Source: Aquila chrysaetos chrysaetos
Lineage: Eukaryota > Chordata > Aves > Accipitriformes > Accipitridae
Direction: 5' to 3'
NCBI RefSeq assembly: GCF_900496995.4
Contig: NC_044020.1
Location: 13,348,001-13,412,000 of the forward strand
Length of the DNA stretch: 64,000 bases
Every line of letters begins with the position of its first letter. Position 1 is the stretch's first letter. The notes under the pieces were generated by a model that had not been told where the DNA came from, did no database searches, and worked only from the letters and a program-made list of their open reading frames with translations. The position numbers and the translations under genes are program-made. Of the stretch, positions 47,201 to 60,935 are shown in pieces.

Positions 47201-49735
47201 TTTTGTATCTGTTAAATTAGGAACTAATTAGTATATCCTTTATTTCTCGGAAGCCTATTGATAGTGAGAGGGTCAAGTCACAAATATAGTCCCTAATGCA
47301 TTTTCTGACCTCAAGTGAGGGTCAAACCCATAAATATTCCCCTTAACTTTGCAGGTATAAATACAGAGATGACTGTGTACACTTCACAGCTGATTTCAGT
47401 TAAAGGGTTGAAATCTGTCTCATGCTGTGCTACAAGACAAAAACCATTGGAGATATGGACTAGAATTTACTGGATGTTTACTTTAATTTTCTGCTCTATT
47501 TTCAGAATGCCAATTTTATTTCCTGTAATTTTGGGGGGCAGTGCTTTCACGTGTAGGAGAAACCGTGCTCTCTCCGTGTTGACAAAGTGATCAGATTAAG
47601 CAAACTGAGTCTTCATTTTCGAGCATTTGTTTTTGTGCTCTCGTTTTGCTGTAAAGGTTTGTCAGAATAGGCATTAGTTGTGGGGCATAAAGGATACCTC
47701 TAAGTGGTTTGAAACAGCTTATCTTCAGGATTTTTTGGGAAAAAAAATCTCAATCACTGTTTTAAAATGCAGCACTAAAATTCCAGCCCCCACTGATTTA
47801 ACAAGAAATGCTTGTATTTATAAGGTACAATCTTCTGTCTCCAAGAACTTGGAACATTCAGTAAGCATTAAACATTTAATTCAATATAGTATGAAATAGC
47901 AGTGTAATAGAAAAATATTTAATGTAATGTTAAATAACAGTACTTAAACATTCTGCATAATACAGTGCACTGCATTTACTTGTGAAAGTTGCCAGCAGAG
48001 TCTTCAGAAAAGTATTTAAGTGCTTTCAACCATTTCCTATCCTTAAAAGGAGTATTTAAGTATCCTGCTAAAGGCATGGAATTTAAAGTATACACTTCTG
48101 AAAGATTTTCTTTGAAATTATCTTCAGTCATAGAGACCAGTTTGGGTTAGGTCATTATCAGCATTCCTGCTGACTGGTTCTTCCTGAAGTTTGTGAGTTT
48201 CTGCCATCATGAACACTTGCTTGTGAAGACCTAGCCAGTGTGCTCTCTGCAACCAACTCTTGGTTGCATCTCTGCTCTGCAATCGAATATGTTTTGGGGG
48301 TTACATCTGTGTAATTCACTGCAGCAGATGTGACACACCCTTGCCATGTGGAATTAATTTATCCTACTGAGATATTTACTTCGAATTATTTGTCTTCATC
48401 TTTTTGTTTTGTTACCTCAAAACACTTTAGAGAACATGTCGTATAACTGCAATATTACTATGTATGCTTATGTTTGGCTTATTTTCTTTCAGTTTTGTGG
48501 AAAATGGGTCTACATCCATGCTTAAAATAGGATTCATCTGAATGGCAATCACTCTTAAATTTACTTTTTGCGAGTGTGTATGTGCATGTCTGTGAATTGT
48601 CATTGTGGCTGTTTGACTCAGTAGGAACTGTCTTGTTTAACCCTTTCTGGGAATTGATTCAAGGAACAACCTCACTGAAGTTGAGGAACAGCAAATACAA
48701 GATCTCTTCCAAGCGAATGTGTTCACTAAATTTGTTGTCTATCAAACAACATAACAGATGTGACTATGTGCAGTAAAAGTCTCTCAAATTATTGAAAACA
48801 ACAAATCAGATCAACACTGAAGAAAGCTTTTACCAATGGCAGATATATGCTTTACAAAACATAATGTTATTAAATGGTTCAATTGCCTATCTTTTTTTTT
48901 TTTAATACTGTAGACAAACCCAATACATTTTTGAGTCAATCATTTATCTGAAACACTGTTTTTTATTCAGATAGTGGGGATGAGATGAATTTGAGAGAAA
49001 GTGTATTAATTAAAATGTTTGTTACTGGATTTCAGCAACATTAATTTTAAGAAAAGACAATATTAAGTATTCAGATGTATTGGTTACCACTGAATACTTT
49101 TCCTTTTGACATAGTTCATCTATTACCTAACACAAAATTGGCGTTTTTGTCCTTGTAATTTTACCGCTGGAAGCTTAAAAAAAAATAAATCTAAAAATGG
49201 TAAATATTCTTTACTTTATTGGAGTAAAAGTATCATTGTGCATTTAAGCTACCTGAGGATTTTTTTCCTTATCCTTCCCTTTTTTTCTTATGGGAGAGGA
49301 AGTCACAGTCAGTCTTCTCTGCAGAGAGCATGGTGATGGGCTTATGGTGCTTCTGCCAGAGAGAAGGTGTAGTTTTAGGTGGTAGAATGGTCCTGGTGGG
49401 AGCTCTGAAATACAGTGATGAAGTTATATGATCACAAGGGCACCTGTTGCTGTTGCAAGGTTGTCGTGCAATAACTCAGGGTGTAGTCAATAGTATATAT
49501 CAACCTTTGAAAGAGTTTCTGTTAGTTTCCATGGATGGGACATAATGATGAGAGTGATATAAACTTTATTAAGAACTTGAGAGGGATTCAGGGTAGCTCT
49601 TTCAACTGGAAGAGTCACAGGTGTCTCTGTACTGTGTATAGAGATTTCCAGAACAAAAGGCCTTGCTGAATTTCTTCCAGAAACCTAAATATAACATTAG
49701 AGATTGTATGGTTTGGATTGTTGAATTTGACAGTC

Positions 49736-49749
49736 GGGGGGGGGGGGGG
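49736..49749. repeat. Poly-G tract, 14 bp
   Basis: Uninterrupted G14 on the plus strand in CACNA1C intron 1. Confidence 0.9.
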
Positions 49750-50092
49750 CAGTGTGGAAGGAGAAAAGTTTAATATCTGTATTGTAGAAGGTGACAGAAG
49801 ATTTGGTGGAATCACATTTTGTCTATATTTTGTCATATTGGCAGTTGTCCAGATATCAAGGTTGAATTGTTGTGATCTACAGCTGAGAGATTATTAGCAC
49901 GATTCATCCTCCAGAGAAGCTTAGGTTGAGGTGAACCCACTGATGATGGCTTTGAATCTGGTCTACTCTGTGTGTTGCCTTCACAGGCATCTTTCCCAGA
50001 AAGGATAGCTCTGGGAGACACTGCTCTCACTGGTATGCATTTCACTGCAAAGAATTGCATTTTTAAGTAGTGGGAATTAAATAAAATCTTAA

Positions 50093-50290
50093 TGTAGGAT
50101 GGAAAGGACCTGCAGAGGCCAGGTAGTTCAACACCCTGGTCAAAACAGGTCTAGTTAGATGAGGTTGCTCAGGGCCACATCCAGTCAAATCTTGAATGTC
50201 TCTGAGGACAGAGCTTCCACAAACTCCCTGGGCAGCCTGTTGCAGTATTTAACCACCCTCATGGTAAAAACCAACCAACCAAAAAAACCC
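50093..50290 (-). mobile_element. CR1 LINE 3' fragment, antisense
   Basis: Reads 'ggatggaaaggacctgcaga' and then 'ttgctcagggccacatccag', 'cttgaatgtctctgaggaca' and 'gggcagcctgttgcag', the usual antisense order of a CR1 3' end. About 200 bp, 5'-truncated, moderately diverged. Confidence 0.92.
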
Positions 50291-53200
50291 AACGCATTTT
50301 TCCTAGTATCTACTCTGTATATTTATATCTGTATATTTTAAGATGGAGAGCTAATTTACATATGTCAGCCAATAGCTAAACTGCAACTATGTTTCTGTGT
50401 TTAATCAGACATAGTGGCCATTTGTTGAAACTTTGAGATGGAGGACTTGAGGGACTTTTGCCTCAATGCATCACACCAGTTTCAGAGTAGTTTGCTTGGT
50501 TTTTTGGAAATCTTATCATAGTTTATAGGTGAGGTGAGACAAGCCTGGAGTCTCGATTGCTCTGATAGCCACACTGAGTTTGTAAGTAAGTGGGTGGTTT
50601 TCCTGCACTGTGCTAGAACAGTTTTCATGCAGAATTGTGGCTAGAGACAGAGACTGCAACATATAATGAGGAGGTAGTAGAAATCTATGAGTAGTTCACT
50701 TTAATGTTCCAATACATGTTAACATATCGGGTCAATAGATGAATCCTGCTATAATTTACGAACATTTAGCTGAATCTAATTATTTACTGTTGGGATATAT
50801 ATATACCCACACATAATATCACCAGGGAGTGATGACTATAGGGCTTGAATCCAAACAGGATTGGGGTACTAATTTTGATTTAGATTCCTTTTTCCCTACT
50901 GAATAAAGAAAATTGAGATAACTGTTAATGGATGTTTTATGGGATGTTAGAAGCTTATATAGGAACACTAAGACTACATATTTGTAAAGGACTTCTGCAA
51001 TTTTCCTCTTTTCTGTGTGTGTGTGATTTTTTTTTTTTAGTCCCAGATATTAAATTCTGAATCTCAGTATCTGTCTCAGCAGGCAAAACATTCAGAATCC
51101 ATGAAAACATACCAGCAAGTTGAATCTCCTTCAACAGCTGGGAGGAGTTATCAGAGTACTAGTTAAAGCCTTGTCTGTGGCGGGGGGTGGGGGAAACAAC
51201 CCCAAACAACATGTTATTTAACCTGGCACCTGTAAGGATATAAAAGAAATCCACAAGATTCATCAGTCTCCTGAGCTGGGCACCAATGAACTTAGCACAT
51301 TTAGTTCTTTGATAAAAGACAGTAGATTAAAATAAAGTAATTCTTAAGGGTGGCTGGAGACTTAATGGTTTTCAAACCAGAACCAGAAATGAGACCAAAA
51401 AACCCTGGCTAATTGGGAACTCTCTTTGCATCTTGTACATAAATCGTAAGAGTTAATTGCTTTAAGAAAAATATTGTCTGAGATCCATCTAACCTTAAAG
51501 GACGCTTTATCATATGTTTAAAATATGCTTCTCTAAATGGTATTGTTATTTATCTTAAATTCTTCAGGTTTTCAGTCCATGATGTGGATGGTTGCCTTTG
51601 GGTATTTTGGAAAAAACAATTAAATATGACTGAACATGACATTATAATTACAAAGTAAATATGCTCTAATTGAGTAATTAACTCAACATTTCTTCCTAAA
51701 GGCATTGCAGGAATGAATTCATGTTACTGATCAGATTTCAGATTCCTTATTCCAAAGGAGACAAAAATGCTGTTCTTCAATATGGCTGGCTAGATGTAAG
51801 ACTTCTTAAGATTCCTCAGTTTTTGAAATTTAATATGTATTTTTGATACATCAGATGTTCATCTAACAATTTTTGTCAGAGGAAATAATCTTTTAAATAC
51901 ACAAAGAGTACCTTGTGTCTTTTTGCTTGCAAGTCGGTCCAACTCTGTTAGGTACCAACTATATTCTGCTTCATGCATTATTGACAAAAATAGTAATTCT
52001 GAAATTAAGACTTGTATGACATAGCTGTTAGTAGTAGGGTTCATGAATTTTAGATACAGAAACACTACAATGGACTGTGTGAGAAGCAGTGGAATCCAGG
52101 TGAGTTCAGGAATTAAAATTGATGTTTGTTGAAGATAGAGGAAAAATGAATTATTGCACTTAAATACACTGCATAATATATTTATGTTGAAGTATGATAC
52201 GGATTGACAAATATCAGGAAGCTGAAAGTCAAGAGTGATATGCAATGCCAGATGTTGCTCGGTTTTCTATCTTGTATCTTTCATATAGTTCACAAAAGAA
52301 TGTTTTCCATGCAGACCGTATATGTAAATATTAGAAATTTGGATTTAGTTAAGTATGAAGGGGTCTGATTTCCTTGGGATAAATTTAAGATATTTACAGC
52401 AAAGTTAGCAAATTAAGTCAGATGAGCCCCAGTGCCATTAAGAAAACAGAGGAAATCCATAGTATTCATTACTTTCTCAAGTTGTAAACAGATAGACTTA
52501 TGTGTAGGGAAGAAAGCTTCACCTGTGTGCTGAAACTCCCATATGATACTTAAATCACTTATTATTGCTGACTTATAAATTGTATAGATGCACAGAGTGT
52601 TTTCAGGTGTAATTTAAATTTGAATTGGTCTCTTTAGAGAGAAGTAAAATGTATTTATAGAGTGGAAATTGAAACTGATCAGGCTTAATTGTGGTTTGAA
52701 TGGAACTTTTGTATGACTGTATTCAGGAGCAACAGGTAGGAGTGGATTATATGAAATTTTTACATTGCTTTCACCTAAATGAAAACTTTAAGTGAAAAAC
52801 CTGAGATTTGCAGACATCAGTCAAATTTGGTGCAGGCAGTGTCAAAATTGAATTCTTAAATTGGTGAATGGCTTGAGTGATATAATTCTAATATCTCTGG
52901 TCTGTCAGATTCTCACTGCCTTTGGCTCAAGTGTACAAATCCTATGAGTGTGAAATGTTTGTTAGCAGGTGTTTGGGATGTGGTAGTTCTGTACATAGCA
53001 GTACACTCTCTGCTGAGCTCTGAAACACATTTCTCTACAGTTTTCTTTGAAGAGAGTTGTTTGTTATTTGTTAAATGTAACAAAGCTTATTGCTTAAATC
53101 AGAAATGGGGGAATCCCAAATTCCTGGGAAGTTCATGAGGGACTATGTTGAAACTTAATTCTAATTTGTTTTTTTGGGTTTACGTTATGATCAAAAGAGT

Positions 53201-54999
53201 TACAGTTTAATTTTAATTTTGGATTTGAAACTAAATGCAATGGTATAGTGGTGACTGGAATAAAGGGAGTATCTCTTGTCAATTTAGCCATTATAGCAAA
53301 AGTCAGAAATAAAAGCAGGGAGTGAAAGATTAAGATGAACATGGCTTGAAGGCTTTTATCTGCTTTAAAGCAAAGGGTGTCCAGAAAGATCACAAGAGAT
53401 GAAAACTTTTGTCCTAATTCGCATGCAGTGATAAAAGCTGTTATGCATGCCAGGAAGTCAGTCAAAAAATAACTAGAGGTAGTTGCTACTGACAGTTCCT
53501 AAAAACAACCAAAGTGTTTTAAAATAAAATAAAAAAAACCCCATCAGATATCAAGCTTCAGAAAATTTGATCATGGTGCTCTACAGGTGCTTGGCATTAT
53601 CTCCAGGGAAGTATCTTAGCGCATGGTCAAATGTGAAGCGCTTTAAAAAAGATCAGATCTTAAAATGCGAATAATTCAACAAAACATTACAAAAGTTTTT
53701 AATGCTGATAATGCAACTTCCGTTACTTCCTATGAAACATTATGCTTAGACACCTTCTTAAGTGCTTTTAATCTGCAGTGTGAGTAACATAACTTAGAGT
53801 GTTTCTGTCAATAGATATGTATTTGACTAGAACATACATTCTGCTGTCTTAATGCAAAGCTTGTATTGAAATAAGTTTTTGTTTGAATTTTACTGTATAT
53901 ATGGGTCAGCAATTTTCTATCTATTTCTCTAGTACTTAGCATTCTTGTTGAGAACTTTGCTGTTATCTTGCTTTGCCTTGATTTTGCTCTTATTTCACCA
54001 GAACACTGTTTTACTTTTATTTTGGGGTATGAATTTTTGAGATTTTGTCTGTTGTACTTTAAGGTGGTTTCTCATGGAGAACATTAGTGCATAGAATATG
54101 GAGCTAGGTTTGACTGAATGTTGCTAAGGATTTTGGCATGCATGCTGTAGGGCCACAGGATGCTTTATTTAGGAGAAATATGGTTGAGGAAACCCTGTGT
54201 GGAGTCAGTTCTACAAATATCAGAGGGCAGGAAATTTATTCTTATAGCATGTATCAGTGGTGTTTTGATACTTCAAAAGGAAGGTGGTGTAAGCTCATCC
54301 GGATGGCTTAATATATTTGTGAGTTTTATTACTCGCCTCTCTATGTCAGTGTTGAAATTCTATCTTTAAATAGTATTTTAAAATAGTATTACTGTAGAAG
54401 ATGGAAAGCCCCACTTGTCATCTTAGGATTTAAACCTCTAGTTCATGTAGCTAGTTGTTCTAATAACAGCAATAGAAAGTATCTAAACCTGATTCTGCAG
54501 CTACAAAACACGGAATGGAGAGATTTGACAGATTGTCAGGTGCTATTTGGGAGATTAATGTAAAGACTAGAGTACGGACATTTAGAGGATCAGGCTATAT
54601 TTTAATTTATTTCTGTGTTAGGATGTAGACTTCCAGAAAGTCTGTCATACCTCCACAAATACTATATTTCTTTCCTTTTGGAAGGTTGGAAAAAAAATAT
54701 TTTCTCTGAGGTTATCTACCTGTGTTCTTATATATTTACATGGTCACAATCCCTGTAGTATGAACACCTCCCAGTGTTAAAAACTCTGTTTCTCTTGCCA
54801 ACATGCCAGGTCAATAGGCTTGGAAAATTCATTATCTTTTTCTTCATTAACTAGGTTGTGTGTGCTTATGTGAAGATATTGCTCTGGGAAGTACAGGCAA
54901 AGAAATTAATATGGCATTTAATTTTAATAAGATGTGAGTTATGAAATGGTGTGTTGTTGCTGATGTCATCAAGCATGTAACAGACAAGGGCATGGCAGT

Positions 55000-55700
55000 G
55001 CTAGGATGCTCAATCCATCTGTCTGGGTGCAAACCAGGGAGAGCAAGCCCTGCCCTGGTCCTCCTGACTGCACAAGCAGGTTTGAATCTTGTGGTATGGT
55101 CAGAACAGGCTGGTTTGTACTGGTCCAGCTGTGATGATCAAGTGCAGGGCTCCCAAAGGGTACCCCCATGCATCTGTTGTCCCACGATTTGCATTATCCC
55201 TTTTCACTTCTGCTGACTTTCCTTTTCTCTGCCTTTGTGCCTCCCTTCTCTGTCCAGTCTTTTCCAGAATGAACAACCCACCCCTAGTTACTTTTTTTCC
55301 CCCCACTGGTCTTCTACATCAGCTCTTCTACATCAATACCCAGCATTGGTGTTTCTGATACTGATACTCAGTAATCCTGGCCTTATTTGGCCCTGCTGAC
55401 ACAGTTACCTGGGCACTGTTGGCCTTGCAATGCTCCCCAACAGGACTCCAGTACTTCCCTTCAACTAACTGTGAAGTTTGGTCATCTCTGACTCAACTCC
55501 CTCTTAACTGTGTGTGAAATCTGGCCATTCCTCACAATGCTACCTGTAACTCTTGTCAGCTGCTCACTCTGTTCTCATGTCTGGTAATTTCCTGTGTCAT
55601 ATCCAGTAGTTTTCCATGTCCTGTTCAGTTACCCAGGCCAGGACTGAGTTATCTGCCTGCAGCCCTAATACCAAGTATTCTGAGTAGTCTTAACTTTGGC
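55000..55700. other. C/T-rich degenerate repeat-like block of unknown origin
   Basis: About 700 bp that is richer in C and T than its surroundings and contains imperfect internal duplications, for example 'aactgtgaagtttggtcat' (55468-55486) against 'aactgtgtgtgaaatctggc' (55506-55525) and 'cttctacatcagctcttcta'. I do not recognise a family. It may be a decayed minisatellite or an unclassified transposon. It includes a CArG-type sequence at 55381-55390. Confidence 0.4.
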
Positions 55701-58700
55701 CAGTGAGTGCTGTATATTAATAAGTAAAGAGGATTCTCTTCTTTGTACTTACAATCTTTCCCTGGTGATCAGCAGTTTTATAGTTAGGAGATGTAATGGT
55801 CATGGAAGGAGACCAATATCTTAGGTAACTGTACACAAATGATCAGGCAGGTTTGGTCAGAGATCCACAGGTTTATGAGTCAGTGCAGAGATCTTAGTAT
55901 GAATTTTGAACCAGATACTTTATCATCAGGGGCTGTGTGCTCTTTGATGTAAGTTGCAGAGATAAAGTGTGCTTCTCTTGAATGTATATGTTACCATGAT
56001 CAAATGTGAATCTGATAGAAAAGTGGACTGCTGTCTCATCTCTCCCCAGGGACCGCACATGGTAGTGTGTGGTGTGCACACAGTGTACTTGGTGCTAATG
56101 GATAAGAGGAATTACACCTCTCTTTTTCTCCCAACTCTATGCATACTTATCAGTAGGCACCACCAGGGCTTGAATAGCAACCTACATATACAGGCGTTTC
56201 TGGTTTTATCTACCATTTTCTCCAGTGTGTGTATCACGCATGGGGCACTTTTACTTTTGTTTTCAAATACTTGGAAAAAAATTATCTATGTTCTGGAACT
56301 ATTAGAGTGTCTCAGAGATGTCTGCAGTTACACTGTGCCTACACAGTTGTGCATATATATAGGCAAAAGTATAATTTGCTTAGTGGACCAGAATGAATAA
56401 GTGACTGTGATTGGAAGGATCTAGGTGTGTTATGAAAGACTTGGAAAGAAATAGAATAATGTGAAATAAGAGATAAATGGTCTATGTTTTCAAATTGTCA
56501 TTCTTCATATAGAAAAACTAATAATTTGGCATAGATTTCATTTTACCTCACTGTAGGTGTTTAAATTGTCTAGTGGGAGCTAATCATCTAGAGTTCATGT
56601 GTAGTCATTGGAGAGGAAGGCAGCCATGACCACGGAACATTACAGATAGTCTAAAATAGGTGGAGTGGACTGCTTTTTTTTGGAGGTACTTAACTATGTC
56701 TTCACTATATAGATAAAGCTTTGATGACTAAGTTAGTCTAGTGTCAGATTTTAGATTGCTAGAACTAGTGAAATGAATTCTACCTTCTGCATGTGTGTTG
56801 ACTTCTAATTTTGTTTGTCAACAACAAAAGTGTAGTGTGAAGAAAGGAGTTATGTGCCTATAATAGGTTTTAGCAAGTCAGTTGTCTGTCAGGTGACCTG
56901 TGTGAATGCAAACACATTATAGTTATACTTCCTGCCTGAATGCATGCCATTAAATAAAAGAGATCGTTAAAGAAAAGCATGGTGAGAAAAACTAACTCAG
57001 GAAAAATCCCTGCTGGAAATTCAGGGAAGCTGCTTCTTGTCTCCATCTGGGGTGAAAACAATTCATTTTTCCTAAGACTATGTTTAGGAGTGGAGAATAT
57101 TGTGAATGCAAAATAGGTAGCTTCAGGAAGGAGGTGGGGCTTTCCAGACCGTGTCAGAGAGGGATGGCAAGCACGCCAGAAGACACAGCATCAGGGAAAC
57201 CATGCTGTAATCAGTCAAATCTGCTTCTCCTAGCTAGCGAGTGTGGTTAGCTGGTCTGGCTGGAATCTACAAAATTTAAAAGACAAGATTAATAGTTAGG
57301 TGATAACAATGTAGAGAGAGTTCTCTGCAGTAACTCTTTGGTTTGTGTGTTTTGTGCTTTTGGGTGAACAAATACAGCATGCCTAATTTTGGAAGTGCCT
57401 TTTTTGAATCATTGCAAACTTATGCAGTAACAGGGTCCCAAAGAAAAAATAAATTGAGGTGCAAAATTCATTTGGTCTTGTTAACTTGACAACTTTGTTC
57501 AGCTTTGGACATGTTGGCAAATAGGCTTCTGCCTGCCACAGCCTGGAGTACCAGGTGAAGTGTGCTGGGTCTGTGATTTCAACCAGAGGGAGAGCCCTTG
57601 TCCCTTCAGGATGCAGCCAGAGGAGGAATAGAAAGGTATATCATTCTAGTGACATCAGGAGAAAAAGTTAACCCATTTCTGCAGGGCAAGTTTTTATCAT
57701 CGTAAATAAAGGGTGGCACACACACTTTCTTTATATCTTTATAATTCTATATTATCTCAAAGAACGTGTATCTTTTTTCAAAATTTCTTCCTCTCACTGC
57801 CACAAGCAGGGATATGAAGTCTTTATGTATCATCCTATTATCTCTTCAGAGCCTCTTTTCCCAGAATTTATAGCCTTGACTCTATCATGCTGCCCTTTGC
57901 ATAAGCTATATAGTGACTGAACACCTGCTGTGCCCTGGAAGAAAGGCTGTGCTGTGGCAACTACGATATGTGAAGCAACTATTATAGCTTCCTGAAGAGC
58001 ATCAACAAGAAATTCTGCTCATAGAAATTGTCATCTGCAATGGTGTAGACCAGTTCAAAGCAATACTTGCCCTTCTGGTGAGGTGCTGATAAAATAATTG
58101 AACCTTTTGAACTCAAATTTGAAAATTGAATTTTGAAAATAGGAAGTAAGGGGAATTTTTGATGAAATAACTATTTTTAGAATGTAGTATTTCCCATCAG
58201 TGGCTTCCATTTTAAAATTTCTATAGAAATCGCAAACATATGCTATGCCTTTATGGAAGCTGTTTTACATAGGGTTGTCTATGATGCTTTCTGTCATCAT
58301 TTCACCATTTGCTTTTGAATGCTCTTTTCCTGCCTGTGACTGGTAATGATACAATGACTCAAAACTTGAGACAAGAGAATGTTTCAGGAAGTGTGTAGAT
58401 TTAAGTGGGAGTAATTTACTTTACTTAACCATTTTTGTAATACTGCGTTTCTGATTAAGCCATTGTGCTACAAATAACTTGAAATAAGGACAACAATGGG
58501 GATCTCCAGTTGATGTGTGAAAATGTTGCATTTATCTCACTACAGGCCTCAATATGTTGTAAAAGATACCAAATTTCCAATTGATGTATTTTAAATATCA
58601 TTATAATAGCTTTGTGTTTCCTACTGTCCTTGGGCTGTCTGTGGATAACAGATTTTTCAGGACATCTGCCAAGCTGAAGAATCTCACCCAGCAGTTTCTG

Positions 58701-59464
58701 AATCCTGCTCTTTGAGCACCAAAAAGGACATTAGAAATATACCCATGCCTGACCTAAGGAGACAAAGTGGAAGTGACCGCTGACATTTCACAGTAAAGTT
58801 TTCCACTGGTTAGGCTTCCTTGTTGTTAGCAACGTATACCTTATTAGAAGTCTGAGTTTGCTTAGTTACAGCTACCAAATATTTAATCTCATAGGGGTTA
58901 TTCCAGTTAGTTGAAAGGGTCATGTGGTGTCAAAAATCTTTCACATGCTCATGCTGATAAATTCTGATCCAATTTTTTTAACTCTCTCTTATATAAGACT
59001 AAATGATTTGCCTTCGGTGTGATCTGAAAACTATCAGAAAGATGGAGCTGGAGCAGTGCTAGAGCACTAACTCAATGGCAGTGCCAAAATATTGCCCACT
59101 GAGTTCTAAGCAAGTGCTCTACAAACCTGGTGTGTGTCTGCTCTTGCCACCTTTGCTCTGGTACGTGTAAATTCAGTAATGATCAATGAATCTGCTTTTA
59201 TATAAGCAGGATTTTTTATTTTTAGAAAGAATCTATAAAGACTGTCTCAAACATTTGTCTGCATCTACTGCAGAAAAGGTCACAGAGAAGCTGGTTAACA
59301 ATGTTTGTATAGACAGCCAGTGACATAAGAACTATTTCAGGGTTACGTGTCACAGTGTTCAACCTAAGATGTAAGCCAGATGCTGTTTTTTCTCATGCAG
59401 GTGCTTACAAAGATTGTCTTTTGCTAATTTTTCCAACCTTTTATTATCTCCATGTCATCGCGCG

Positions 59465-59480
59465 CCCCCCCCCCCCCCCC
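59465..59480. repeat. Poly-C tract, 16 bp
   Basis: Uninterrupted C16 following 'catcgcgcg' in CACNA1C intron 1. Confidence 0.9.
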
Positions 59481-59577
59481 TTTGCTACAGTTGCAATCTT
59501 CTGATTTAGTGCCTTATTTAGCTTGGAAATGCTCTTAACTAGCAAAGCAAGTCAAGAGTGCTTGTTTTTGCATCTGG

Positions 59578-59597
59578 ATATTACACATGTGTAATAT
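59578..59597. repeat. Perfect 20-bp palindrome
   Basis: ATATTACACATGTGTAATAT equals its own reverse complement. It has no spacer, so it could form a cruciform or bind a dimeric factor; no specific factor is suggested with confidence. Confidence 0.95.
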
Positions 59598-60834
59598 TCA
59601 GACTTGGAACATCCTCCAAGAGGATACTGGTAAATAAAAAGTAATGTTAGAGCAAAGTCTGCATGTTAGAGATAGAACATACTACTTTAGATACCAAACA
59701 ACTCTGTAAAATGATTTTCTTCTATGCAAAGTGACTATAAAAATATGAGACTAAATCTGTAAATGCTGCAATGCCTTTAGATCACAAATGTCTAGTCTGA
59801 GTAAAAGTATGTTTGTTTGGGTTTTTTTCCAAGTTGCCTTTTAATATCACCCTGAAGTTGAAACAAGCTACTGTTTCCCTTTGTTGTATAACACGGTTTG
59901 TATTCATGCATAGTAATTTTCTGTGGGTTTGTTTTAATGCAGGTTTGCAAGGCCTTCCTTTTTCTTGACTTGCAGAGCACGTTGCATGTGGAGCATTGTC
60001 TTGAGATCCTGTGGATGAAAGGAAATGGAAGGATAGGACTGAGGCAGCATTTTTTTTTTTTCCTTCTCTCAGTTCAAATTTTGCCATTTTTTGCATGATC
60101 TCTTTCTAGCGCATTAATGGTACCAAGTTACAAAGAGCCTTCCTGTTTGAATACTTTTATGTTGTCTAAAATTATTCAAAAATAAGATAACATTAATTAG
60201 ATGACTGAAATTAGGAGAAAACCCAAACTTATCTATTTTCACTTGCTTAATTCTTAGGATTTGGTAGAACTTTTTGTATAGTCTGTTTCAAAACTTTCCT
60301 CTTCAGTTGCTTTTTCTGATGTTTTGTTGGTTTTACTCCAAGCAGCAGGGGAAAAAAAATCACATTTAAAAGAGAAATGTATTTTTTTTAGAACCCTAAG
60401 ATTAATAGCTGAAATCAAAGTCAGTTTTGACACTTGAAACATCTTGTAATAACTTTTCCTTTGAAACTGCCTGCATTTCAAGAAGGGAGTGCATCTTTAA
60501 TTTATTAGGATATTGCATGCATAATCTAAAATTAGGTAAATGCAGTTTAAAATAAATTCTAAGTTTCACCTTTCTGGAAAGCAACAAATAGTCTTTAGGT
60601 GACTCTGTTTTGTGTGGGTGCTAATGATATAATTTGCAGATGTCTGGTTTTCACAAAGTATAATGCAGTAGGTACCTCTTAAAATTAGATATATATTATT
60701 CTCTTAAGTTGTATGCCCAATATCTGAATGAACCTTTGATTTGGGTGCCTACTGTGGTCAGTTCTTGCAACCCTACCCACAGACTCAGAGATACTAGCAG
60801 TGGTGCAGTGTGGTGCTGGAGAGCCAAAGGGGTT

Positions 60835-60935
60835 CATGAAATTTGACCACTTTGAATGAGGGGGCTAAAAAGGAGGGATGTGGACCAGATGGCCTTCAGA
60901 GGTCCCTCTTAACATAAGTTATTGTATGATAATGT
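60835..60935 (+). mobile_element. CR1 LINE 3' end, short and diverged
   Basis: 'gtggaccagatggccttcag' followed by 'aggtccctcttaacataag' and 'ttattgtatgat' corresponds to the CR1 3' tail (GACTAGATGATCTCCAGAGG, then TCCCTTCCAACC, then ATTCTATGAT). Only about 100 bp is recognisable. Confidence 0.8.

Noticed and set aside
56969..57061. Short conserved-looking minus-strand frame in intron 1
   Set aside because: 63 codons at most, no splice sites at the edges, no recognisable protein.
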